NCBI GenBank assembly: GCA_013298775.1 | Contig: JAAFIV010000007.1 | Location: forward strand, 94,975-158,974 | Length of the DNA stretch: 64,000 nucleotides | Direction of reading: 5' to 3' | DNA from: Ignavibacteria bacterium | GTDB lineage: Bacteria; Bacteroidota; Ignavibacteria; Kapaibacteriales; UBA4661 | Shown here: piece after piece, positions 19,556-26,943 of the stretch | How the letters are laid out: each line of letters begins with the position of its first letter | How positions within the stretch are numbered: the stretch's first letter is position 1 | Translations under genes and position numbers: made by a program | The notes under the pieces: model-generated | Told to the model about the DNA's origin: nothing | What the model saw: only the letters and a program-made list of their open reading frames with translations | Database searches by the model: none

Positions 19556-20020
19556 ATGAAAACCGCATTGTTCCTCATTTTCATCATTGCAAGCACAGCC
19601 TTTTTTGCGGGATGTATGAACATGGAATATGCTCGGCAAGCACAGAAACTCATCGTTATTGCCGATAGTTCTCGTGTTACAGATTTGTCAGAGCTTGAGA
19701 TTCCTTTCGACCCGTACCAGCCCGAAGGATTTATGCTTGTAGAGAGTGAACCATACACCGACATCAAAGAAATTCAGCGTCATCTCAAATACCCAATCAT
19801 GGCGCGAATGCTGGGCTTGCAGGGTACAGTCAATGTTTGTGTTCTCATCGGCAAAAGCGGTGTTCCGCTCAAAGCAGCAGTGCAAAGCAGCGATTACAAA
19901 ATATTCGAGAAACCCGCTCTGGATGCAGTGATGCGTCTTGACTGGCAGCCCGCGCGGTTAGTAAATAAACAGCCCATAGCTACGAAAGTATCTCTTCCCG
20001 TTACGTTTCGTTTACGATAA
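19556..20020 (+). CDS. Lipoprotein with TonB C-terminal domain
   Basis: A 154-residue protein with a lipoprotein signal (hydrophobic LFLIFIIASTAFFAGC, Cys at residue 20) followed directly by a TonB C-terminal domain (about 65-154, YTDIKEIQRHLKYPIMARMLGLQGTVNV to LPVTFRLR). Classical TonB is anchored in the inner membrane by a helix and energised by ExbBD. This one is lipid-anchored and has no such helix, so it cannot work as a normal energy transducer. Its C-terminal domain closely resembles that of the protein at 20759-21871, including the PYxDIK opening and FRLR ending, which indicates local duplication. It lies 13 bp before the sigma-factor gene. Confidence 0.82.
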   Translation: MKTALFLIFIIASTAFFAGCMNMEYARQAQKLIVIADSSRVTDLSELEIPFDPYQPEGFMLVESEPYTDIKEIQRHLKYPIMARMLGLQGTVNVCVLIGKSGVPLKAAVQSSDYKIFEKPALDAVMRLDWQPARLVNKQPIATKVSLPVTFRLR

Positions 20021-20033
20021 ATCACAACTACCA

Positions 20034-20762
20034 ATGCCCCAAACTCCCCCAGATACCGAACTCCGCGCCCAAATGGAGCGTTACTGCCGAGAGCGCGATG
20101 AAACGGCGTTCCGTGCCTTCTACGATTCCTGCAAACACGCGGTCTTGCGTATAGCCGTGCATTTAAGCGGGCGCGGCGAACACGCCTACGACCTTTCGCA
20201 AGAGATTTGGGTGAAACTCTGGAAGCATTTATGCAGTTTTCGGGGCGAATCCAAACTCATGTCGTGGGTGTATCGCGTGGCAATGACGACGTATTTGGAC
20301 AAGAAAAACGCATTGGTGCAAAACGGCGGAAGTGGCGCGAATGCTGATTCTGCGCGGTCGGCGGTGCAGGTAGAAATTGCACGATTAGAAAATACCAGCA
20401 ATGATGCGGCTTCTGAGACATCCGCCTTAGGAGCGCACTTCGCGCCGCCGGAGAAGCACAATCCCGAACATGGCGCAGAGACCGCATCAGCACAGGCGTT
20501 GGTGGAATTAGCATTGGCACGCCTTACGCCCGCCGAGCGCACCGTGTTTGTGGCAAAACATTTCCACGATTTGACCTTCAAGGAAATTGCGCACGAACTC
20601 GGTTCGCACGAAGGAACGGCGAAAACACTGCATTTCAGGGCATTGAAGAAGTTGCAAAATATTTTGCAAGCGCATTATCCTGAACTTCGTGGTGAAGGAA
20701 ATCGCACAGATACAATGCCCTCAAAAGCGCAACAATCCTCGCTCGGCGGAGGTGTTGCATGA
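20034..20762 (+). CDS. ECF-type sigma-70 factor
   Basis: A 242-residue sigma factor with region 2 (about 38-100, AYDLSQEIWVKLWKHLCSF and KLMSWVYRVAMTTYLDKK) and region 4 (about 162-215, LTPAERTVFVAKHFHDLTF, IAHELGSHEGTAKTLHFRALKKL). Region 3 is absent, as in extracytoplasmic-function factors. The linker of about 70 residues between the regions is longer than usual. The stop overlaps the start of the next gene by 4 bp (ATGA), so the two are translationally coupled. That is typical for a sigma factor and its anti-sigma factor. It probably autoregulates this cluster; target promoters are unknown. Confidence 0.92.
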   Translation: MPQTPPDTELRAQMERYCRERDETAFRAFYDSCKHAVLRIAVHLSGRGEHAYDLSQEIWVKLWKHLCSFRGESKLMSWVYRVAMTTYLDKKNALVQNGGSGANADSARSAVQVEIARLENTSNDAASETSALGAHFAPPEKHNPEHGAETASAQALVELALARLTPAERTVFVAKHFHDLTFKEIAHELGSHEGTAKTLHFRALKKLQNILQAHYPELRGEGNRTDTMPSKAQQSSLGGGVA

Positions 20763-21871
20763 ATCTGAACGGACATATTGATTATTTGCCAGACGACGAG
20801 CAATCTCGCCGAGACAAGATTTTACGCGCTTTATACGGCGATTCTGTTGAAGAGCAGCAACAAGAACAAACCTTGACAACAGAGGAGACGCAGGAATTAC
20901 GCGCCTTACAACGATTGGCAGCATTTTTGACGGCAAGCAGCGAGGACGACAGCGAGGAGGAACATAACCGGAATGTTTCTTCTCAAAATCATTCTCCCAA
21001 AAGCCGCACCAACACTGCTTCCGACGATATTTTTTTTGAACAACAATGGAACAATTTACGGAGAACAATTATGACACAATTTTCAGATTCCCAAAAGCCC
21101 GTTATGCCCCAAATGCCGCATAACGTCTCATTTGCTGGCGCAGCAACATATTCCGTTACGCGCTACGGTGCAATCGAACTGTTGCAGTTTATTCCCAAAG
21201 CTACAACGCGAGGTTTTATGGCGGCTGCAAGCATTTGTCTCGTCTTTTTGCTGGGCTACATGGGCTTGATGACGATGAATTCTGCCCGCCTCAAACGCGG
21301 ACCCGCTATCAACAAAATGAAATTGACCAATCTTCCGCCACCGCCCGCGACGATGGAAGCCGCTCCGCCGCCACCGCTCACAACAGTAGGACCCGCCGCC
21401 CGCGCAGGAACGCCCGTGCCTGTGCCAGACGCGCTCGTCGCGCCGGATGTGAAAGATTTTGCAAATGTTGATGAAATCTCCCGCGCAAGCACATCGGGCG
21501 GAGACGGCACCGATACTGGCTATTTGGGCTTGGCAAGCGACGTAGATACGGAAGTCCGCGAGGAAGAGGCAGACCCGTATGCCTTTGTTCCCGTCGAAAA
21601 AGAGCCGTACATCGACATCAAGGATTTGCAGAAAAAGGTGGTGTACCCAGACCTTGCAAAGCGAGCAGGAATCGAAGGGAAAGTGAATATCCGTGTGCTG
21701 GTTGGGAAAAATGGTGTGCCGAAAAAGCACATTATCGAATCCAGCGACTCCGACCTCTTGAACGACGCAGCAGTGCGGGCGGTGATGAGTTCGGTCTTTA
21801 CGCCCGCTATCCAAAATAATCAGCCGATTGATTGTTGGGTGAGTATTCCGATTGTCTTCCGACTGCGATAG
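20759..21871 (+). CDS. Putative anti-sigma factor fused to a periplasmic TonB C-terminal domain
   Basis: A 370-residue single-pass protein. The N-terminal 145 residues are acidic and cytoplasmic. One membrane helix follows (about 151-172, FMAAASICLVFLLGYMGLM), then a Pro-rich periplasmic stretch (LPPPPATMEAAPPPPL) and a TonB C-terminal domain (about 280-370, EPYIDIKDLQKKVVYPDLAKR). Position and 4-bp overlap with the ECF sigma gene suggest an anti-sigma role. The N-terminus lacks an obvious HxxxCxxC zinc motif, so that role is inferred from context. The periplasmic KDFANVD motif is shared with the vWA protein. It could instead be an energy transducer whose gene is coupled to a sigma factor. 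Confidence 0.8.
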   Translation: MNLNGHIDYLPDDEQSRRDKILRALYGDSVEEQQQEQTLTTEETQELRALQRLAAFLTASSEDDSEEEHNRNVSSQNHSPKSRTNTASDDIFFEQQWNNLRRTIMTQFSDSQKPVMPQMPHNVSFAGAATYSVTRYGAIELLQFIPKATTRGFMAAASICLVFLLGYMGLMTMNSARLKRGPAINKMKLTNLPPPPATMEAAPPPPLTTVGPAARAGTPVPVPDALVAPDVKDFANVDEISRASTSGGDGTDTGYLGLASDVDTEVREEEADPYAFVPVEKEPYIDIKDLQKKVVYPDLAKRAGIEGKVNIRVLVGKNGVPKKHIIESSDSDLLNDAAVRAVMSSVFTPAIQNNQPIDCWVSIPIVFRLR

Positions 21872-21907
21872 AATCTTGCTTTGGACTTTGATTTGGACTT
21901 TGACTGG

Positions 21908-22047
21908 ACTGGGATTTCTTGGGATGGTTGGGATTACTGGGATTTCTCAGATTCTGGTGTTGTTTTCGCAGCATTTTTCTCAATCAACCAAATGAATCAC
22001 ATCAAGAAAAAATCCCAGCAATCCCACAAATCCTACAAAATCCCAGT
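21908..22047. repeat. Palindromic TGGGATT-rich element
   Basis: About 140 bp with long imperfect inverted arms. ACTGGGATTTCTTGGGATGG opens it and TCCTACAAAATCCCAGT closes it. Both arms consist of TGGGATTn-type units. No coding potential. It lies between the convergent TonB-domain and trpG genes, just before a terminator. Probably a MITE-like or REP-like repeat. Confidence 0.65.
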
Positions 22048-22071
22048 TCAGTGAATTCCGAACACATACAA

Positions 22072-22109
22072 AAAATCCCCGTCCACTACTTGCGTTGGAC
22101 GGGGATTTT
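22072..22109. terminator. Bidirectional intrinsic terminator
   Basis: AAAATCCCCGTCCA and TGGACGGGGATTTT form a perfect 14-bp stem with a 10-nt loop. T-rich sequence lies on the right and A-rich sequence on the left. It separates two convergent genes and can serve both. Confidence 0.9.
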
Positions 22110-22137
22110 CATTTTTAAATACTTTCAACATTCACGG

Positions 22138-22725
22138 TCAATTTTGCAACCAATTCTGCACCATCGTTTTTCCATGCTCGGTTAAAACGGATTCTGGATG
22201 GAACTGTACACCGCGTACATCATAGCGTTTGTGCCGTAAAGCCATGATAAAACCGTCGTTGTCGCGGGCGGTGATTTCCAATTCCTCAGGAAAATGTTCG
22301 TTTGCAATGACCCACGAGTGATAGCGTCCGACGTTCAGCGTATTTGGAACATTGCGGAACAAAATATCCTCTGCACAAATGCTTGCGGAGGTCGCAAAAC
22401 CGTGAATAACGCGGGAAAGATTGGTGAGCGTGCCGCCAAACGCCTCGCCGATTGCCTGATGCCCCAAACACACACCAAAAATGCTCTTCGTCGGCGCGTA
22501 CTGCTTGATAAGTTCCGGCATAATTCCTGCTTCCTGTGGAATGCCAGGACCAGGCGAAAGCACGATTTTATCATACTTCTCAACATCAGCAAGCGCGATT
22601 TTATCATTGCGAATCACGTCCAGCGTGTGATTGTTTGGGTGAGAATCAATGCCACAAATTTCGCGGATGTAGTGTGCGAGATTGTAGGTGAAGGAATCGT
22701 AATTATCAAGTAAGAGAATGTTCAT
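22138..22725 (-). CDS. trpG: Anthranilate synthase component II (glutamine amidotransferase)
   Basis: A 195-residue class I glutamine amidotransferase. It supplies ammonia to anthranilate synthase (or to aminodeoxychorismate synthase). Features: MNILLLDNYDSFTYNL start, oxyanion-hole LSPGPG, nucleophile Cys in GVCLGHQ, and His-Glu of the triad in FHPES. The start is ATG 22725; a longer frame to 22986 lacks homology. The large subunit trpE is not in the window. aroC, trpC and trpB lie within 9 kb, which favours trpG over pabA, though both roles are possible. Confidence 0.88.
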   Translation of the reverse strand: MNILLLDNYDSFTYNLAHYIREICGIDSHPNNHTLDVIRNDKIALADVEKYDKIVLSPGPGIPQEAGIMPELIKQYAPTKSIFGVCLGHQAIGEAFGGTLTNLSRVIHGFATSASICAEDILFRNVPNTLNVGRYHSWVIANEHFPEELEITARDNDGFIMALRHKRYDVRGVQFHPESVLTEHGKTMVQNWLQN

Positions 22726-23129
22726 AAGAAAAACAAGGAATGATGCGGTGTTGAATAGTTTTCGCACAATTGTTTGAAGCGTGCGCCTACAACGAAGATG
22801 CAAAAAATATCCTGTGAATGCAAGTGTTTTTGCTGCGTTTGCAACCTTTTCGCATGTGCAACGTTGATTCTCTCCCTTGAATTCAAGTCCCGTATTATGA
22901 AATTTTTTTTGTGGAAATAGCGTGAAACGTGTAAGTTTAAGGTGATAGAATCGTTTCAGCCGTTTTAATAGTGCGTACAATGACACTCTCGTTCATTCTA
23001 CATTATTTGGGAAACATAAACTGTCAGGAAAAATACGTTCAACACTAGGAAATACGACCTCTTTACGGCGCACTGTCGATTGTTCCATGTCTCACTCGTT
23101 CTCTCTTTTTCACTTCACTTACCGTCCGT
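22726..23129. other. Divergent intergenic region between trpG and chemoreceptor gene
   Basis: About 400 bp without a supportable gene. I saw no T-box, no Trp-codon leader peptide and no clear TAnnTTTG box on the trpG side. It must hold both divergent promoters. Confidence 0.5.
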
Positions 23130-25448
23130 ATGCAAATTTCACAAACCTTGTTTTCGAGCAATAATGTACTCACAAACAATGTCGTGATGCGCTTTTTGAA
23201 CAATCGCCGCATTGCGTCAAAAATTCTCATTCTCGTTGTACCGCTCGTGATGCTTTCACTCTTGGGGCTGGCGGGGTTGGCATGGAATACGTACAAACAA
23301 TACCAACGCGCACAAACGCTGCGCTCGGCAAATAGTATCTCAGATTTTGTCATAAAAGCTGCGGCAGAGCAAGCAAAGGAGCGAGGCTTCACCGCTACGG
23401 CACTTTCCAATCCGCAAGATGAGCAAACGCGAAGTAAAATTTCCATGTTGCGGGCAAAGGGCGATTCCTACTTGGATTCTGCTCTTGGCGAGGCTACAAA
23501 ATTGACCGTAAAAAATTCTGAATTAGCAAGAAAAGTTGCGGCTCTCGTGGAAAAACGCATGAAGCGCGACGACCTCCGCAAACAATCGGACGCAATCCTC
23601 GGTTCGCAAGTGGCAAGTCCAGAATATGTGGCAACGTGGATTAGCACGCAAACGGCACTGATTCTTGCCGAGCGCGGTTTTGCAAATGCTGCATTCAGCT
23701 CTGAAAGCCGCTTAGAATCTATCTTGGAATTTAACAGCCAAATTAAAAACAGCGTATTGAATGCGAGTGAATTTGCTGGGCGGGAACGCGCAAACATAGG
23801 AACGGTACTGGCTGGAGGGAAACCGCTTCCGAAAGAAAAACTGAATATGCTCATGCAATATCGCGGTATTGTCGAGGAGAATCTTGCATCTATCGTCGAA
23901 TTTGGTAAGCGTGAAAATATTGCTCCGAGCGTGAAAGCCAGTATTGATACGATGCGTGGCGTATTTCTTGGTGAATTTCAGCAGGTGCGCCAGCAGGTGT
24001 ATCAATCCAGCGCAAACGAGGAGGCATATTCGCTTACATCGGCGGAATGGATTCGCGCTTCAACGAAGGGAATCAATAGTATTCTTGCGGTTTCGGATGC
24101 CGTCAGTGTGCAGACGCAAGCTCTCGCAGAAGAGGAGTTTATCGCCAGCAAACGAATAGTTGTGCTGACGTTTATTGCTTTTGGACTCTTACTCATTGTT
24201 GCCGTCATCGCGTTTCTGCTTGCACGCTCCATCATTACTCGTGTTCAGGCACTCGACCTTGCTGCGCAAAATATGGCAAGTGGTGATTTTCGCCCTGTGC
24301 AATTGAGCAGCGACCGCGATGAAATTGGCAACGTGGGTGCGTCGTTTGGCAAGGTGTTATCTATCTTGCAGGATTTTAGCAATTCTCAAGGAGAATTATT
24401 GGAAAACACCATGCACGGAAACATGTCGTTCCGCACCGACGAAACTCGCTACGAAGGCGGTTTTCAAACAATGGCACGCGGAACAAACGAACTGCTGGAC
24501 GCAGTGAACCGCCCTATCCGTGAGGCATTGCCAGTCCTTGAGCATTTAGCAAATGGAGATTTCACGCACAGTATGATGGGCAATTATGAAGGCGACCATG
24601 CAAAATTGAAAATTGCAATTAATAGCACTGTTGATGCCATTAACGACGCGCTTTCCAGCGTTTTGGTGACGGCACAACAAATTCTCTACGGTGCGGGGCA
24701 AGTGGCGGCAGCAAGCCAGTCGTTATCGCAAGGAGCAGTGGAGCAGGCGGCTTCGCTGGAGGAAATCACGAGTTCACTCCAAATGATTGCGGCGCAAATT
24801 TCGCACACCGCCCATGAAGCCTCTGCCGCAGCAATGGTAACGGATTCCTCGAAAAACAAGGCAGAGACTGGCGATGGCGATATGCAACGCTTGATGAAGG
24901 CAATGCAGGAAATCAATGCGTCCAGTAAAAACATTGCGGGAATTATTCGGGTGATTGATGAAATTGCTTTCCAAACAAATCTTTTATCACTCAATGCCGC
25001 TATTGAAGCTGCTCGTGCGGGACGGTATGGTAAGGGTTTTGCGGTTGTGGCAGAGGAAGTGCGCTCACTCGCTGGACGCAGCGCGAAAGCCGCCCAACAA
25101 ACCTCCGGCATGATTGAAGAAGCCGTAGAAAATGCTTCGATTGGCACCTCCACCGCCGAAGACACGGCAAAAAGTCTGCGAGAAATTGTGAATGCGTCAG
25201 GAAAAGTTGCGATTGTCGTTGGGGAGATTGCGCACTCAGCACAGGCACAGGCAGGTGGTATTAGCGAGATAAATACAGGGTTGCATCAAATTGATAAAGT
25301 TGTGCAAATGACGGCTGCAAACGCCGAAGAATGCGCCGCCGCCGCACACGAACTGGAAGACCAAGCAAAGAATTTAAGTGCCTTGCTCCAGCGATTCCGT
25401 ATCGTGAATACCAACGCACAAACTACGCAGATGATGCGTGTGTACTGA
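23130..25448 (+). CDS. Methyl-accepting chemotaxis protein with NIT-type sensor
   Basis: A 772-residue chemoreceptor. It has a first membrane helix near 30-52, a large all-alpha extracytoplasmic sensor of the NIT (nitrate/nitrite-sensing-like) type (about 60-335, FVIKAAAEQAKERGFTATAL), a second helix near 347-370, and a HAMP domain. A second HAMP-like segment follows (LPVLEHLANGDFTHSM), then the cytoplasmic signalling domain (about 520-760) with the invariant tip IAFQTNLLSLNAAIEAARAG. No CheR-docking pentapeptide is seen at the C-terminus. No che genes are adjacent. The start could be the ATG at 23187 (MRFLNNRRIASKIL). Ligand is not predictable. Confidence 0.93.
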   Translation: MQISQTLFSSNNVLTNNVVMRFLNNRRIASKILILVVPLVMLSLLGLAGLAWNTYKQYQRAQTLRSANSISDFVIKAAAEQAKERGFTATALSNPQDEQTRSKISMLRAKGDSYLDSALGEATKLTVKNSELARKVAALVEKRMKRDDLRKQSDAILGSQVASPEYVATWISTQTALILAERGFANAAFSSESRLESILEFNSQIKNSVLNASEFAGRERANIGTVLAGGKPLPKEKLNMLMQYRGIVEENLASIVEFGKRENIAPSVKASIDTMRGVFLGEFQQVRQQVYQSSANEEAYSLTSAEWIRASTKGINSILAVSDAVSVQTQALAEEEFIASKRIVVLTFIAFGLLLIVAVIAFLLARSIITRVQALDLAAQNMASGDFRPVQLSSDRDEIGNVGASFGKVLSILQDFSNSQGELLENTMHGNMSFRTDETRYEGGFQTMARGTNELLDAVNRPIREALPVLEHLANGDFTHSMMGNYEGDHAKLKIAINSTVDAINDALSSVLVTAQQILYGAGQVAAASQSLSQGAVEQAASLEEITSSLQMIAAQISHTAHEASAAAMVTDSSKNKAETGDGDMQRLMKAMQEINASSKNIAGIIRVIDEIAFQTNLLSLNAAIEAARAGRYGKGFAVVAEEVRSLAGRSAKAAQQTSGMIEEAVENASIGTSTAEDTAKSLREIVNASGKVAIVVGEIAHSAQAQAGGISEINTGLHQIDKVVQMTAANAEECAAAAHELEDQAKNLSALLQRFRIVNTNAQTTQMMRVY

Positions 25449-25511
25449 TGGTACAAGCATCAATCAAAGAATGATTACTGTACCAATGACAAACCCTTGA
25501 CAAACCCTCCG

Positions 25512-25877
25512 ATGCACATTTCTCCAAAATCTCTTTTCGCAGCCGCATTATTCCTTGTTCTTGCGGGCTGCGCTTTTCCGAGTACCTACAATCGTACACG
25601 CATGTTTTACGTTGGGAAATTCTTCCCACCCTCGCTGCGAGTAGATATCGTCTATGATGAACGAGATTTGCGTACCAATCGTTTTGAGTACATGGGCGAA
25701 CTCGCCTGGACAAGCGTTCTTGTGCAACGCGACGACTACGCACTTTTAGAAAAAGAACTTGCCGATGAAGCCCGATTTCGCGGCGCAGATGCAATGATTA
25801 TCAGCGTTGTACCCTTGTACGACAGCTCGGTCGTGCGCCACAGCCTGCGTGTGCGCTTGGTAAAATATTTGGTGTGA
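25512..25877 (+). CDS. Small lipoprotein, unknown function
   Basis: A 121-residue protein whose start at ATG 25512 gives a lipobox (FAAALFLVLAGC). The rest (YDERDLRTNRFEYMGELAWTSVLVQRDDYALLEKELADEARFRGADAMIISVV) looks like a small alpha/beta domain with a GADAxI segment seen in YbjQ/DUF4156-like lipoproteins; this likeness is loose. The stop codon lies inside the left copy of a 9-bp target duplication of the following element, so the coding region is intact. Confidence 0.7.
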   Translation: MHISPKSLFAAALFLVLAGCAFPSTYNRTRMFYVGKFFPPSLRVDIVYDERDLRTNRFEYMGELAWTSVLVQRDDYALLEKELADEARFRGADAMIISVVPLYDSSVVRHSLRVRLVKYLV

Positions 25878-25882
25878 GCATC

Positions 25883-26033
25883 CTTTATACACGACAAAAC
25901 TTCTTCAGCAGTGGCACAGACATTCTTGTCTGTGAGTGTTGGTGCGGGATTCAGGTGAGAAACACAGACAGGAAGTCTCAAGCCACTGAAGCCTGATTCT
26001 ACGAGCTTTTCAGAGGTTTTGTCGTGTACAAAG
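25883..26033. mobile_element. MITE-like palindromic element, family 1, with 9-bp target duplication
   Basis: 151 bp with inverted ends CTTTATACACGACAAAAC and GTTTTGTCGTGTACAAAG. Inside are nested inverted cores CACAGACATTCTTGTCTGTG and a degenerate CACAGACAGGAAGTCT. The 9-mer GTGAGCATC flanks it directly on both sides (25874-25882 and 26034-26042). It has no coding capacity. It separates convergent genes. Confidence 0.85.
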
Positions 26034-26055
26034 GTGAGCATCTCTCTCTCCCAGT

Positions 26056-26886
26056 TTATGGCTCAATGCCTAATGCTCGTAGCTTTGCCGCGAGTGCTTC
26101 CGCACGAGATTCCGCTTCGCTTGCACGAGATTCTGCCTCGCTTGCACGAGATTCTGCTTCGCTTGCACGGGATTCCGCTTCGCTTGCACGCTTGCGCTCT
26201 TTCGCACTGTGTTTGCGCTCTTTCGTCAGCATTGCATCAAGTTCTTCGCCCACCGCGAGAAGTTTCCCATCCATCGTAAACCAGCGTAACCACGCGCCCT
26301 CTAACCCTTGATACGCTCCTTCCCACAACTGCAAACGCAGACCAACGTCAGGAAAAACTGCCTCGTCAATTTCCTCGTACTGCCGTGAACGCCGCACAAA
26401 TACACGCACGCTAGGCTTGCCATACATTTCAAGCGGGTCATACACGACATAGTATTCCACACCAAGTTCCGCATATTTGCTCAGTTTCTCCGAAAACTCT
26501 TGTCCTTTCAGATTAGAAACTATCTCCAAAACAAGGTCTGGCGGCTTGCCATGTTGCCAAATCAAGTAGGTTCGATGTTTTTTTTGGTCATACTCGGACA
26601 AGTTTGGATGTGGCTCTACGCCAAGGCTAAGAAACATATCTGGTACAATCGGCGGGAGCTTTGGCGATGAAAATACGCCGACATTGGCAAGCGCGAGAAA
26701 TGGTTCATTCGGCTTCCAGCTTGCATACAGCGTGTCCACGAGCAAGCGTTTCTGCCGCTCGGAAACAATATTGTCCATCGGTGCATCATCTTCCACTTCA
26801 AGAGTATTTGTTTCGGCTTCCAACTCATCGAAGACTTCTTTGTATTCCTCCATGAGCTCCGCCGCAACGTGTTCACTGATGTACAT
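26056..26886 (-). CDS. Uma2-family protein with heptad-repeat coiled-coil tail
   Basis: A 276-residue Uma2 (DUF820) protein. The nuclease-fold core carries IVPDMFLSLGV and PPDLVLEIVSNLKGQEFSEKLSKYAELGVEYYVVYDP. The C-terminus (about 220-276) is a coiled coil of repeated SEAESRA heptads ending in AAKLRALGIEP, coded by four tandem 21-bp DNA repeats (26105-26188). The start at 26886 gives MYISEHVAAELM; the frame to 26928 is rejected. The tail suggests oligomerisation. Family role is unknown. Located between a family-1 element and aroC, all on the minus strand. Confidence 0.85.
   Translation of the reverse strand: MYISEHVAAELMEEYKEVFDELEAETNTLEVEDDAPMDNIVSERQKRLLVDTLYASWKPNEPFLALANVGVFSSPKLPPIVPDMFLSLGVEPHPNLSEYDQKKHRTYLIWQHGKPPDLVLEIVSNLKGQEFSEKLSKYAELGVEYYVVYDPLEMYGKPSVRVFVRRSRQYEEIDEAVFPDVGLRLQLWEGAYQGLEGAWLRWFTMDGKLLAVGEELDAMLTKERKHSAKERKRASEAESRASEAESRASEAESRASEAESRAEALAAKLRALGIEP
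26105..26188. repeat. Four tandem 21-bp repeats inside the Uma2 gene
   Basis: Unit CGAGATTCTGCTTCGCTTGCA, allowing for one or two changes per copy, repeated four times. Each unit codes seven residues (one heptad). Copy number is expected to vary by slippage. Confidence 0.9.
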
Positions 26887-26943
26887 AGCGTTTTTCCAAC
26901 AAGTGAGAAAAGCAGTAGGATAAATCAAAATACAGACAAGCGA

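Noticed and set aside
22726..23129. Trp attenuator or T-box upstream of trpG
   Set aside because: No run of Trp codons in a short leader frame, and no T-box sequence with a following terminator.
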